Made by a program: the position numbers and the translations under genes
DNA from: Imbricaverruca yamaguchii
Lineage: Eukaryota > Arthropoda > Thecostraca > Neoverrucidae
DNA: 64,000 nucleotides
Assembly (NCBI GenBank): GCA_034440575.1
Contig: JAOTOL010001454.1
Span: forward strand, 616,001-680,000
Direction of reading: 5' to 3'
In this document: positions 12,001 through 21,606 of the stretch, piece after piece
How positions within the stretch are numbered: the first letter of the stretch is position 1
Layout of the letters: the number at the start of each line of letters is the position of its first letter
Notes under the pieces: model-generated
What the model saw: the letters and a program-made list of their open reading frames with translations, nothing else
Told to the model about the DNA's origin: nothing
Databases searched by the model: none

Positions 12001-12950
12001 GGATTTCTGGGGAGGATGGCCTAAGTGCATTACGAGATCCATCTTCTAACCGAATAAAATGGGGCATAGCCCCTCACCCCATGTTCCCACACTCCTGGTG
12101 TGAGTGTTTTATTCACCACCACAAGACGTTACATCGTACTTCAACTCATAACAGTCTTTTAGGCCAGAGCTCACTGTTCTGGGTTGTCATTAGTTAGTTG
12201 ATGTGTTTCCCCACAGTCACCAAATGTGCGACCGCTTTGTTACAGGGTCACCTTTACTCTTGCATTCACGATCCGATGGTGGCGACGCCTAGTGGCTACA
12301 ATAACAAGCGCGGGATCTCGGTCTGGCCGCGAGGTGGCCGCACCCAGCTGGATGCCGTCCGGTCAGTTTTGGCTCTGCTCGGCGGACGGGGAAGCCCCTG
12401 ACTGACGCCCGTGCTGGCAGCTGGTTTTGGCGCCGCTCAGAACGATGATCATCGGCAATGTCTGCTTGTGTTGGCCCAATGGAGTCCCGCTGTCGATTCA
12501 CCCTCGCGCTGTTTATTGCAAGACTTGCTGGGCTTGGCTATCTGTGCAGAATGGCTTCGTCAACTGTGCAGAATTGCCTTCGTCAATCATTCGTTCATTC
12601 ACACTCCTGTGGCGTGGTAAGTGACCATCACATAAGCGGTTCGCCATAGGGTATTGTAAGAAGTAAGTCGCATCCCAGTCTATAGGGGAAAGCATGGCGT
12701 ACCTTTCGCGTCAGTTCACTTGGGTTCATCTGATATGGTTTGTTGCAAGCGGTCAACATTTTCAAAAGACATCAAACCTGTGTTTTGACTGATTTTGAAT
12801 GCATGCCATTTGCTTGGAGTTGTTCGACGTTCTTGTCGTTCTTGTCTTGTCGGCGTTCTTGTTCGACGTTCTTGTAAGAGCAGGTACTCTAGAGTGTAAT
12901 TGCCTTGTCCTCCATCCCCCAACGCTGGATTGTTGAGATTCATTTTAGGA

Positions 12951-13009
<59 letters not shown>

Positions 13010-16000
13010 ATTCAACAAAGGGATGCAGTGGCGTTGCTCATGGACATGCAATATATGTTCGTGACTGAAAGCGATGATACCCCTTCACAGTCTTGTCATC
13101 GTCGATGAAGACCTGCTACTATATTCTGCGCCTGAGCCACATTTGCTATATGTGGGTGTGATACAAACTGTTTAGGACTTCCGAAATACTGCCTTCATAA
13201 GCCTCTGTACCATCTTTACTTCTCCACTTTGATGGTCTGCATCGTTTATTCGGGTTCGTGCTGGTGCAAGCGACAGCGCCTCTGATCGTGCGACCTTCTG
13301 ACCCGACGGGTGGCCAGGTTCATGCGTCTGCAGGCGGTCGTGCGACCCGACCTGCTGGAACTGATCTGCGACTCTGACACGCCGCCGCTGTCGTCCAAGA
13401 AGCGGCAGCGCAAGTCGCTGGACGTCTCGCTGGAGCTGCTGGACCAGTGTCTGCGGCTGCGACAGGACGAGCCGGTGAGAGTTGCCGCGCGGTCCGCGCC
13501 CCGCACTGTTGCCGGGAGCGGCGCCGGTCTCGAGTCCGCCTGGTCAGCCTCCGCCTGATCTGGTCGGTCAGCCTCCACCTGGCCTGCCCTGGCAACCACC
13601 TCTGGCATGGCCGGACAACCTCCGTCTGACCTGGTCTGGCAACCGCCCCTGACCTGGCCTGACAACCTCCGCCGGACCTAACCGGGAAACCTCCGCAGAC
13701 CTGACCGGTCAGCCTCCACCTGACCTGGTCTGGCAACCGCCCCTGACCTGGCCTGACAATCTCCCGTGACCTGGCCGGTCAGCCTCCCCTGACCTGGCCA
13801 GGTCAGCTAGCTCCAGCCTGATCTGGCAGGACTATCTCTCTTACCTGGTCGGTGAACATCCGCCTGACCTGACCTCTGTGTGCATGCTGCATAGCCGCCG
13901 CGATCGATGTGTTCTCAGATGTAGATGGATCCTTATGTGACCCGTGCGATGTTGTGCCGGTATTTGCACAATCGGATTTTCACCCAGGTGTAATGTTTAG
14001 GTTTCGGATACTGTGTCCCCACCAGGGATTGGAAAACATTATTTTTTGTGTTTTTTTCTCTCCATCCAGAACAATGTGCTCCCCATAAAATCATTCCATC
14101 CATTAATTCATGGAATTGAGTGGGGGTAGTAGATATTGATGATTGACATTCAATTCACCCAGAATGGCGCTATCCAATAAATATTCCCAACTCTTCATGA
14201 CTTCTTATTTCACTTGGTTTTGCTAAGTTATAGTTAATTTTTGATAAGCATGTTGCATTGCTGGATATCATTGGAAAACGAAACTAGAATGGCATATCAA
14301 AGTCGGGGTTCTCCCACGATGTATTCCTTATGACATTGCATTTCCAAAGTATGCAAGGCGGACTCCAGAAGTATATAAAGCACGGGTTCACATTAAACAT
14401 GCTGGGGTTTTCCTCTATCGGTATTAATCATGCTTTCCCAATTCAGAATTTCGACATAGTCTAACCACAGTCACAGAAACTGCGAGCGCGGTGCACCGGC
14501 GATTGCACCGTGTACTGGTGTACTGGATTGGGGGTGAGCGGGAACACTGGTCCTTGGCCACCTTTGGTGCTCGTTCACCAGTCTGCCGGACGCACCGTCG
14601 TCTCGATCTAGCAACTCCAGCTGGGCAGACCACTCGGCTGCGCGCTACCGTCCGTTCCTCGGAACGATAGCACACCCATTGACTGTGACACGTCCGTGCG
14701 AAGCGACAACGTACTGGCCGCCCAACATGTTTCATCGGCGCGGAGTCGGTCTGTGCCTGGTGCATCGTGTCGCAAATGCTGCGGCCGCCCACGTGACCTC
14801 AGCCCTGTTGCAGTGTTTGGCCAGCACCGCCGTGCTTGCCCCGCTGGTCGGCGGCCACGTGCTCGAGGACCGGCTTCGGTCGGCGCGAGCCGTCTCCGAG
14901 CGGACCGTCGACGGCTTTGTGCTCGAAGGTCTGGCCAACGGGCCCGACACGCAGCTGACCCCCTCCGTGGACCACATAGCAGACCTTGTCGACCAAACGC
15001 TGGTAAGCTAGCGGGGTGGGGGGTGACCTCGTGTGTCCACACCCCGCCCTTTGGGATGTCTGTTGGCTGTGTCTATCAACGGCAGTTTGTCCACGTTTTG
15101 AACTTCTGTGCAGTCCAGGTGGGGCACCAGACGCGGGCACCAGGTGGGACAACGCGGCAGGCGCGGTGATCTCGTGTATGCGCACCTCACCTGATGGTAT
15201 GTCCGTTAGCTGTGTACATTTATGGCTGTCTCCCCGTGCTGGACTTCGGCGCCTTCTGCACTGACCTACGGCTCGGTTCATCGCTGCATCACGCGCTCAC
15301 CGGATCAGTTGACATCCTCATCGTGATGCGGGGCATTTTGCGTGCAGCGAGTACTATCATGTTTTTATGGCGACTATTGATCACATTTTCAGCCAAATAA
15401 ATATGGTGTAATGAGATTGCATGTGAGGTGGCACTGGTGCTAGCCCCAGGATGCCGGCGGATTAGTCATCCAGTGCGGCGACCTCGTGACCGGGCGGGCC
15501 AGCCGGATACACGGCGTGGTGTGGCGTGTGCGGGATAAACCAATCAGTGATCGGGGGTGTCGGAAACGCGGGAGCGGTGTCGAGTTGACCTGGGAGGGTG
15601 TTGGCTGTGCGGGGGCCAGTCTGGTTACCGCCAAGCGCGTAGGCATACACGGTCCTGGCGTCAAAGCTTCCTCTTCGTGAACTATATATGGATTACATAA
15701 ATGTAATCAGAAGAATAAACAGATAAGCAGATAAATAATAAACAGAAAAACCCTTCCTTGGACTCGCATGCCGGAATTGATCCTGCCTGCTTGTGATGTA
15801 CGCACTTATCATTTAGGAATTCCGTACTTGTCTTACATTCAAGAATGGAGGCAGAGCTGGTTGAACGTCTTATCGCTCTTTTCGTGCTGGTGGCGGCCTC
15901 ACCAGGAGTCTAGCTTAGGGGGACATACCCACACCACCTCACCAACTGTGAGCGACCCCTCCGCCACCGCTCAGTACCGCCCAGTACTGCCCCGCCACAC

Positions 16001-19000
16001 CAACTGTGAGAGACTCCTCTGCCACCGCTCAGTACCGCTCAGTACTGCCCCGCCACACCAACTGTGAGAGACTCCTCTGCCACCGCTCAGTACCGCTCAG
16101 TACTGCCCCGCCACACCAACTGTGAGCGACCCCTCTGCCACCGCTCAGTACCGCTCAGTACCGCTCAGTACTGCCCCGCCACACCAACTGTGAGAGACTC
16201 CTCTGCCACCGCTCAGTACCGCCCAGTACTGCCCCGCCACACCAACTGTGAGAGACTCCTCTGCCACCGCTCAGTACCGCCCAGTACTGCCCCGCCACAC
16301 CAACTGTGAGAGACTCCTCTGCCACCGCTCAGTACCGCTCAGTACTGCCCCGCCACACCAACTGTGAGATACTCCTCTGCCACCGCTCAGTACCGCTCAG
16401 CCACACCAACTGTGAGAGACCCCTCCGCCACCGCTCAGTACCGCTCAGTACTGCCCTGCCACACCAACTGTGAGAGACTCCTCTGCCACCGCTCAGTACC
16501 GCTCAGTACTGCCCCGCCACACCAACTGTGAGATACTCCTCTGCCACCGCTCAGTACCGCTCAGCCACACCAACTGTGAGAGACCCCTCCGCCACCGCTC
16601 AGTACCGCTCAGTACTGCCCGCCACACCAACTGTGAGAAACTCCTCTGCCACCGCTCAGTACCGCCCAGTACTGCCCCGCCACACCAACTGTGAGAGACT
16701 CCTCTGCCACCGCTCAGTACCGCTCAGTACCGCTCAGCCACACCAACTGTGAGAGACCCCTCCGCCACCGCTCAGTACCGCTCAGTACTGCCCCGCCACA
16801 CCAACTGTGAGAGACTCCTCTGCCACCGCTCAGTACCGCTCAGCCACACCAACTGTGATTGTGACCGACAGGCGGCGCTGCCATCGGAGAAGCCGCGCGT
16901 GCTGCACGGCCCGTGGCGGCCGCTGCACGTGCTGCGACTGGTGCAGCTCGGGGTGGACGTGTTCGACTCGACCTACCCGTGTCTGGCGACAGAGCGTGGC
17001 GCTGCGCTGGTGTTTCCGCTGTCCGCCGCTACCGCCGATGAAAGGTACCTCCGCCGCCGGGTGATGTCCGCCCCCTGACCTGGTGTTCCCGCTGTCCGCT
17101 GCTGCCGCCTCTCCCACCGCCGCCGCTGACAGGTACCTCCGCCGCCGGGTGATGTCCGCCCCCTGACCTGGTGTTCCCGCTGTCCGCTGCTGCCGCCTCT
17201 CCCACCGCCGCCGCTGACAGGTACCTCCGCCACCGCGTGGTGTCCGCCGCCTGACCTGTTGGTGTCAGTGGCCCGGCCAGCTGGGGAATGGCTGCAGCCA
17301 GCTGCGGTGATGGCCAGCGGTGGAAATACCTGGCTGCTTTTGACACCCCTTCCGGAGGGGCGAGTGGGCGCATGTGCCCTCCTCTCACGTCTCGGGTGGG
17401 GTCGACCGAACGACTTGTGACTGGCCGCCACACGGCTTCCCGCCGTGCGAGCGAGCCGGCCCGTCGGATGGTAGCGTGCTAAACTGGGCTATGGGACTAC
17501 TTTTGCTCTCCGGAGCGTACGTCCAGAAGTGCCCAGTATTCTGGCCCCGGTAATGGCACAGTCGGCTGGGATGATACATAGTCTGGCGTGCCGGGGCAAT
17601 GATGTGGCCGGCTTGACTAATGATCTTGTCGGCTGGGCTAATGCCGCGGTTGGTGGGGTGTTATTACGGTTGGCCGGGCCCTTGGGCATGCTGTAGGCCG
17701 GAGACCTGCGGTCAGCAACGCTGGCCACCATGTCCCGACCCCGGGTGACGTCCTCACCGCTGGTATCTCTGATGTTGATGCACGCGCAACACTGTTTGAT
17801 GCGTGATTTAATTTGCGGACCTGGGTGTTGATCCACGGAGCCATCACTCAGTGGGGCGATGGCTGTTGATGCTGAGCTTTGTGCCGACCGCCCTTGTGTA
17901 TCACGCCGGTAGAGGAACACGGCGTCATGACGCCATGCGCCGGATCTGTGTCTATTTCGATCGCACTCTGCAGCGGGCTCAGTTGTGGAACGTTGTCCGA
18001 CCGGGCCGCGCAGTAGTCGTCCATAACAGGACGGACGGTTGCAGGGCTGCTGATGACGTCAGCAGGGGGTCACCCGACGCTGGCCGGTCACCTGTGGCAC
18101 CTTACGAGATCACGCTCGCCGACCAGAGGTGAGTTGTGACGCGACAGGCCGCGTCGGCGACAGACGCGGCGTATGTGTGGCGAGAGGCAGCTCAGCGGGA
18201 CACGGCGCCGGGCCCCCGGGGATGGTGCTGATCTTCAGCCACCAATCAACGTGTACTTGTTTTTGCCTATCGCAGCATGCCTATCTCAGCTCGTTCTCCG
18301 CTTTTTTTTCTCTTCCGGCCTCTGTTTTCGTGCAGCAGGCGTTGCACTTTTCTGTCGGTGTTTGTTGGTGGCGAAGCCCTGTCGAGAGTGAACACTACAG
18401 ACTGGATGCTGTCCTCGTGGCATATTTTTGTTCGTGCCCTTTCAGAGTGGGGCAGCGCACAACACCCTCCTGCTTCACTTTTTGGGGTAGTTTGATTCCT
18501 CCCGCAGGTACCGCAGTCGAACCACCCCAAAAAGGTGAAGTAAGTTGTCGTCCACTGCCTCACTGAAAGGACTCGAAAAATATGCGCCGAGGGCAGCATA
18601 AAGTCTGAATTGTCCGCTCTCGACAGGGCCTTCGCCGCTGTCGGCTACCGAAAGAAAAGCGCTACTCCTGCTGCACGAGAACGCGGAGTCTGAAAAAGGA
18701 AAAACGGAGGACGAGCTGAGATACGTTTGAGTTGGATTTGAGCGCGCTTGGAGCGCCGCCTGAGGCCCCTGGGAGTTGTTGTCGCCCACACGTCCGGGCA
18801 GTCCTTGAAAACCAAACTGTGCCAGCGTCTCAAAGACCGAAGAGTTCTGGGGGAAAAGCTCGTGAACCATTTACCGCCTGGCATGCGAGTGCAACGCAGT
18901 GTATATCGGCGGAGAGTGGTCGGACGCTAGATAAGCGCCGGAAGGAGCATTTAAATGCTCACTCGGTTCAACCAGAAAAGTCCGCATTCGCTGAACACGC

Positions 19001-20146
19001 TGTAGGTTCTCGGCACCGTCTTCTGAGTGTCAGACCCAAGCGATGCAGTACGGCTGATTGGGCGACTCGAGGAGACTTCGCACTCAGCGTGGCGACAGCA
19101 TGACAGTCACTTTAATGAGAAAACTGGTCATCTTTTAGAAGCAACATCGGAGTACATCCGGAAGGTAACTGGCACTCCTCGTCGAACTCCGATTCCATGG
19201 CGGCCACGGAGTGTCGACACGATTGTTCGGCACATTCGGTTGTCTTTCCCCATCCTCTGGCAGGAACGAAGACGGTACTTCCGTCTGGACTTCCACGCAA
19301 CCCTGTGCTGCAATATTTTACGTATTGCCCTGCACGGTGCATTGGACCTGTCTTGGGCTATAACGGGGCCCTGGAATATGCAGTACGGTGGCCAGTGAGC
19401 GCCAGCGGGGCAAAATCATTGGGGAAGAAACGGGAGTTTACAGGATGTTGTGTATACCTACACATGCTATGCATGGGGCCAGTTCATTCTGCACGAGCCC
19501 GACACTGAACAGCAAGCTCCGTTGACCCCAGCTGCATATATAGGACGATAGCGGCAGCATGGCTCTGTTTGTAGTACCCTGAACGATATTATCCTGTTCA
19601 GGGCACTTCGTCTCTGCCCAAAGGTTTCCTCGTGCAGTCTCCAAACGGATAACGCTAAAGCTTGCAACGCCCTTTCCCGATGTCTGTTTTTATGTATCCC
19701 GAAAAAAGTGCCGTGATTAAATCTCGAAAACGATTTGGTGGGATAGTTCGTCCGCGGTTGTGGCAGTGAATGACGGTCACGTCGCACATATTGGCGGCGT
19801 ATTTGGTGCTATGTTCAGTAGTGTCACTATAGCAAACAAAATGTATATTCTTTAAGATAACCAAAACACCTCATTGTCTCTGAGTTCTCTCTTGGCTACA
19901 CCGATGTCCTCTTTTGGCGTCGCCACCTGTGAAGCTTGCAGCAACAAAGCCCAAACAGCCAACGTCCGGGCTTGCGACGTCCCACCTGTGCCGACACGTG
20001 AACGGTTCCCCGTGCCGCAGGTACCGCGAGGACGCCGGCCCGCTGCTGGAGGGGTGCACGTGCTACACGTGCCGCCGACACAGCCGCGCCTACGTCCACC
20101 ACCTGCTGAGCGTCCGGGAGCTGCTGGCGTCCGTGCTGCTCAGCCT
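8723..20146 (+). CDS. QTRT2: Queuine tRNA-ribosyltransferase accessory subunit 2, seven-exon gene
   Basis: Whole-gene entry; coding starts at ATG 8765. QTRT2 is the non-catalytic partner of QTRT1. The heterodimer exchanges the wobble guanine of His, Asn, Asp and Tyr tRNAs for queuine, and the complex associates with the outer mitochondrial membrane. Coding exons: 8765-8890, 11047-11199, 12246-12361, 13318-13474, 14814-15002, 16872-17044, 20021-20146. Phases close at every junction (0,0,2,0,0,2), giving about 346 codons. Recalled QTRT2 proteins align along the full length: GSVPHL, LYSCIHDP, SVWPRGGR, FMRLQ, KSLDVSLELLD, GHVLEDRLRSAR, RGAALVFPLS and GCTCYTC-RAYVHHLL. The zinc ligands C-x-C-x2-C and the later His are present. 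The long loop of vertebrate QTRT2 between the sixth- and seventh-exon regions is absent. The last roughly 35 residues were not found: exon 7 either stops at TGA 20148 or uses the overlapping donor CT|GTGAGT. Confidence 0.9.
8935..9032. repeat. Interrupted (TA)n microsatellite in QTRT2 intron 1
   Basis: TATATA tracts are interrupted by single A or T insertions and one ACATA, over about 100 bp. Confidence 0.9.
9388..9422. repeat. Perfect 16-bp inverted repeat with 3-nt loop
   Basis: TGAGACCACGTGTCTC (9388-9403), loop TGC, then its exact complement GAGACACGTGGTCTCA (9407-9422). Each arm contains the E-box core CACGTG. It lies in intron 1 of QTRT2 in a GC-rich stretch. A role as hairpin or protein site is unknown. 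Confidence 0.85.
9640..11046 (+). repeat. Minisatellite built from the QTRT2 intron 1/exon 2 junction
   Basis: About 24 head-to-tail units, mostly 60 bp with 48-bp variants lacking CGTGTCGCTGCGG. Each unit carries CGGCAG or CGTCAG followed by GGCGGCTCGGTACCACACCT, which is the acceptor and first 20 bases of exon 2, then GACCCGGGAGGTGACCGTTG. The genuine exon start at 11047 is the next repeat in register. Because 60 and 48 are multiples of 3, long frames stay open on both strands. A few irregular units (about 10665-10860) shift the frame. The units are very similar, so the expansion is recent. Confidence 0.92.
11047..11199 (+). CDS. QTRT2: QTRT2 exon 2
   Basis: 51 codons beginning GGSVPHLIPEVAERLG and ending GRGYKAFAGLD, phase 0 at both ends, donor GAT|GTAAGA. 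It corresponds to the family segment GSAPHLTxxTLxxI...GxGKFxGMP. The acceptor is GCGGCGGCAG at 11037-11046, which is itself the last unit of a 24-copy tandem array of the same junction, so acceptor choice is ambiguous. The four nearest upstream units are in frame with the exon and contain no stop, so use of an upstream CAG would add 20-residue insertions. Confidence 0.88.
12246..12361 (+). CDS. QTRT2: QTRT2 exon 3
   Basis: Encodes GHLYSCIHDPMVATPSGYNN, then KRGISVWPRGGRTQLDAV plus two bases of an Arg codon. The acceptor is TTACAG at 12240-12245 and the donor CG|GTCAGT at 12362. It matches the family block LYCSLHDP-x-GY-x-NK-SVSVW-x-x-GR. The split codon closes with the first base of exon 4 to give Arg, placing VR before FMRLQ. 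Confidence 0.88.
12955..13005. repeat. (TA)n microsatellite
   Basis: An uninterrupted TA tract of about 25 repeats in intron 3 of QTRT2. Confidence 0.95.
13318..13474 (+). CDS. QTRT2: QTRT2 exon 4
   Basis: Begins with the base that completes Arg, then FMRLQAVVRPDLLELICDSD, a lysine/arginine-rich KKRQRKSLDVSLELLD and QCLRLRQDEP. The donor is CCG|GTGAGA at 13475, phase 0. The family equivalents are F-M-x-x-Q-x-x-x-QPD and KRxRKSxDRSLxFLDxCL. The acceptor GGTGGCCAG has a weak pyrimidine tract. The intron beyond it begins with a degenerate CCTGACCTGG repeat. Confidence 0.88.
13535..13885 (+). repeat. Degenerate minisatellite in QTRT2 intron 4
   Basis: Irregular repeats of about 25-30 bp with consensus near CCTGACCTGGYCGGTCAGCC, beginning about 60 bp past the exon 4 donor. 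The open frames on both strands here are repeat artefacts. Confidence 0.7.
14814..15002 (+). CDS. QTRT2: QTRT2 exon 5
   Basis: 63 codons starting CLASTAVLAPLVGGHVLEDR, then LRSARAVSERTVDGFVLEGL and ending DHIADLVDQTL. The acceptor CCTCAGCCCTGTTGCAG is good and the donor is CTG|GTAAGC; both ends are phase 0. This is the TGT-fold beta-strand segment of QTRT2 (VIIGVIEGG, then EERLRSARE and PVGGFLLDGF). LRSAR is strictly conserved. Confidence 0.9.
15022..15250 (+). repeat. Diverged 85-bp direct repeat in QTRT2 intron 5
   Basis: Copies at about 15022-15110 and 15165-15250 share GGTGAYCTCGTGT, the ATGTCYGTTRGCTGTGT block and a GACTT/GAACTT end. They are about 70-75% alike by eye. Confidence 0.5.
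15932..16858 (+). repeat. 58-bp minisatellite abutting the QTRT2 exon 6 acceptor
   Basis: About 17 units of mostly 58 bp (shorter variants of about 46 bp) containing CCACACCAACTGTGAGAGAC, TCCTCTGCCACCGCTCAGTA and CCGCTCAGTACTGCCCCG. The last unit ends 13 bp before the exon 6 acceptor, where CCAACTGTGA runs into TTGTGACCGACAG. Open frames across it are artefacts. Confidence 0.93.
16872..17044 (+). CDS. QTRT2: QTRT2 exon 6
   Basis: Begins AALPSEKPRVLHGPWRPLHV, continues LRLVQLGVDVFDSTYPCLAT and ERGAALVFPLSAATADE plus two bases. The family block is LPxDKPRxxxGxxRPxEVLxxxxxGVDLFxSxxPxxxTERGxAL. The acceptor GTGACCGACAG is at 16861-16871 and the donor AAAG|GTACCT at 17045, phase 2. The donor end is repeated twice more downstream (88-bp units), so alternative donors exist. 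The closed codon is Arg, joining directly to YRED of exon 7. Confidence 0.9.
17009..17257 (+). repeat. Triplicated 3' edge and donor of QTRT2 exon 6
   Basis: Three copies: 17009-17081 (73 bp, the functional exon end), 17082-17169 and 17170-17257 (88 bp each). Each starts GGTGTTYCCGCTGTCCGC, corresponding to the VFPLSA codons, and carries AG|GTACCTCCGCC. The two extra copies gained 15 bp (CTCCCACCGCCGCC-type) before the donor-like site. Confidence 0.9.
17258..18230. other. QTRT2 intron 6, left part
   Basis: No exon or element recognised. GC-rich and CpG-containing sequence around 17260-18200 keeps several short frames open, none with recognisable motifs. Confidence 0.45.
18282..18724. repeat. 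Large imperfect palindrome (inverted Penelope-like copies)
   Basis: The left arm 18282-18495 and the right arm 18517-18724 are reverse complements, about 75-80% by eye. Shared blocks include the outer CTCAGCTCGTYCTCCG, CTCGTGCAGCAGG, GGCCCTGTCGAGAG, CATATTTTT and CACYTTTTTGGGGT. The arms close on a loop containing CTCCCGCAGGTACCGCAG. The right arm in sense encodes SIKSELSALDRAFAAVGY and the left arm in antisense the related TLDRA segment. Both therefore derive from the end of a Penelope-like reverse transcriptase in head-to-head arrangement. Confidence 0.75.
18517..19200 (+). mobile_element. Penelope-like retroelement fragment with GIY-YIG domain, decayed
   Basis: In the plus direction several frames follow the 3' part of a Penelope-like element: the end of the reverse transcriptase (SELSALDRAFAAVGYRKK, about 18605-18660), a linker (RLRPLGVVVAHTSGQSLKTK, about 18750-18815), then the GIY-YIG nuclease start ACECNAVYIGG (about 18880-18913). 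A frameshift leads into ESGRTLDKRRKEHLNAHS and KSAFAEHAVGSRHRL (about 18912-19022). In such elements the GIY-YIG endonuclease nicks target DNA to prime reverse transcription. The frame breaks make this a fossil. It lies inside QTRT2 intron 6. Confidence 0.68.
19201..20020. other. QTRT2 intron 6, right part
   Basis: No recognised feature until the CGTGCCGCAG acceptor of exon 7. The first part may still belong to the Penelope-like fragment, but no motif can be read. Confidence 0.4.
20021..20146 (+). CDS. QTRT2: QTRT2 exon 7 (zinc-site exon)
   Basis: After the base that completes Arg it encodes YREDAGPLLEGCTCYTCRRH and SRAYVHHLLSVRELLASVLL. It matches YxxDFxPLxxGCxCYxCxxHTRAYIHHLLxxxELLxxVLL. 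The C-T-C-Y-T-C motif and the later His are the conserved zinc ligands of the TGT family. The 3' edge is ambiguous: CTGTGAGT reads either as Leu-stop (TGA 20148-20150) or as a phase 2 donor at 20147. Other members continue for about 35 residues, which favours the donor reading, but no matching exon was found in the next 6 kb. Confidence 0.88.
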
Positions 20147-20230
20147 GTGAGTGATGCGAGCAGGTCGTCGCGCTGGAGTCGGCCGCAGGGGCTGATGATT
20201 ACCGGCGTTTTGATTGCAGTCACCTCTGTC

Positions 20231-20402
20231 GGTGGGTGTCGGTAGTTCAGTGGTTAAGCTGAGCGTCTGGAAAGCCAGAGGCACGGGGTGCGATTCCCCG
20301 CGATTCCCGCCCTTCCTGCCAGGGTGAGAGGCGGGCGACGCCTTATGGCCTCAGCTTTTGAGTGCGTCGTAAAGCCGCAATCCAATCCAACCCAATCCAG
20401 TG
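20231..20402 (+). mobile_element. tRNA-derived SINE, family 2
   Basis: The tRNA-like head has box A-like TAGTTCAGTGGTTAAGC (20243-20259), an arm around TCTGGAAAGCCAGA, and box B-like GGTGCGATTCCCC. The body ends in a TCCAA-type tail (CAATCCAATCCAACCCAATC). The flanks CACCTCTGTC (20221-20230) and CACCTCGGTC (20403-20412) are a 10-bp target duplication with one mismatch. Confidence 0.75.
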
Positions 20403-20699
20403 CACCTCGGTCATGATTTCGGTGATATGCGGGATGGTTTTCGCCCGGCCTACGCTGTCTGGACGCAGTAGTCGCCATTGAGCGCTACCCTGCTCACGTG
20501 CAGTGCAGACAGCTCGCTCTCCAGTCAATGCCCCGCAGTTGGGGTGCAGGTCGTCCTGCTAGATACCACTGGTGATCGTGCTCTCCACGGTCCACACCCC
20601 CAGCTTGCCGTCGTGACCGGGTGCGAGATGCACCCGATCCGGTCGGGTGCGAGATGCACCACGACCGGACATCCAGGCTGGTAACGCTCGGCGAGAACA

Positions 20700-21020
20700 A
20701 CTGTGATGCCTGACCTGTGCCACTGTGAAGCCTGATGGGTGTCCCTGTGATGTCTGATGTGTGCCCCTGTGATTCCTGATGTGTGCCACTGTGATTCCTG
20801 ATGTGTGCCCCTGCGATCCCTGATGGGTGACCCTGTGAAGCCTGATGGATGGCACTGTGATGCTGATGCACACCATTGTGATGCCTGATGTATGCCCCTA
20901 TGAAGCCTGATGGGTAACCATGTGAAGCCTGACGTGTGACCCTGTAATGCCTGATGTATGCCCCTGTGACACCTGATGTGCGCCCCTGTGATGCCCGATG
21001 CATGCCTCTGTGAAGCCGGC
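20700..21020 (+). repeat. 20-21-bp minisatellite
   Basis: About 15 diverged units near CCTGATGTGTGCCCCTGTGA. Variation between units is high, so the array is old. Frames open on the minus strand over it are not genes. Confidence 0.85.
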
Positions 21021-21420
21021 CACATTAAGCTTCGCATCCATTATCTGGCGCCCATTCGATGCGTTACGCTTCCGGGAGCTCGGCTGACCTCCCCGTGAAG
21101 GGCGCAGCGTCGCGTCGACGTACCCGGCAACACTGGAGACTGCGCTCTCAAATTCTGAGATTGAGACCCCTGACCCCGTCTATGTGCATCACGAGTGTGC
21201 CGCCTTTCGGTTCCGGCCTGGCATGCTGAGTGTGATCTGGAACGTCGATGAGCGACATGCCTCTCGGGAAGTACAAACGGAGCGTTGAAACGTGACGGGA
21301 AGACCGCTTGGGCTGTTGTGGTGACCATAATCACGATTTGAAGATGTTGGCGCGGCTGTGCGAATAGGATGCTGTGTGCGCTCCCCGGCTGGACGGCAGC
21401 TAATGATAGAGGTGGCAGCG

Positions 21421-21606
21421 TTTGTTTGTTTGTTTATTGGTTGGTTCACGACACACTTTTATGTACATTCACGGCTAATGGCGCCGCCCACACTGTTTTG
21501 CCGGTGGACCGCGGGATTGGGAAATGTCTCGAGCGGCGCTGGTGTCGAACCCGGGACCTTCGGTACCCAGAGCCCAACACCTTAACCACTCGGCCATCCC
21601 CGCCCC
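21421..21606 (-). mobile_element. tRNA-derived SINE, family 3, with perfect target duplication
   Basis: On the minus strand the head reads GGGGATGGCCGAGTGGTTAA, then a Leu/Ser-like variable part and box B GGTTCGACACC. The body ends in a short (AAAC)n tail. The 13-bp direct repeat AGAGGTGGCAGCG flanks it exactly at 21408-21420 and 21607-21619, marking both ends. The intact duplication suggests a fairly recent insertion. The head resembles a class II (long variable arm) tRNA, but the body and tail rule out a functional tRNA gene. Confidence 0.85.

Noticed and set aside
20231..20320. A tRNA-Ser-like gene
   Set aside because: The box A and box B blocks belong to a SINE with body, tail and target duplication, and the anticodon arm is not a clean 5-bp stem with 7-nt loop.
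21540..21606. A tRNA-Leu-like gene on the minus strand
   Set aside because: It is the head of a SINE bounded by a perfect 13-bp target duplication; the acceptor stem does not pair.
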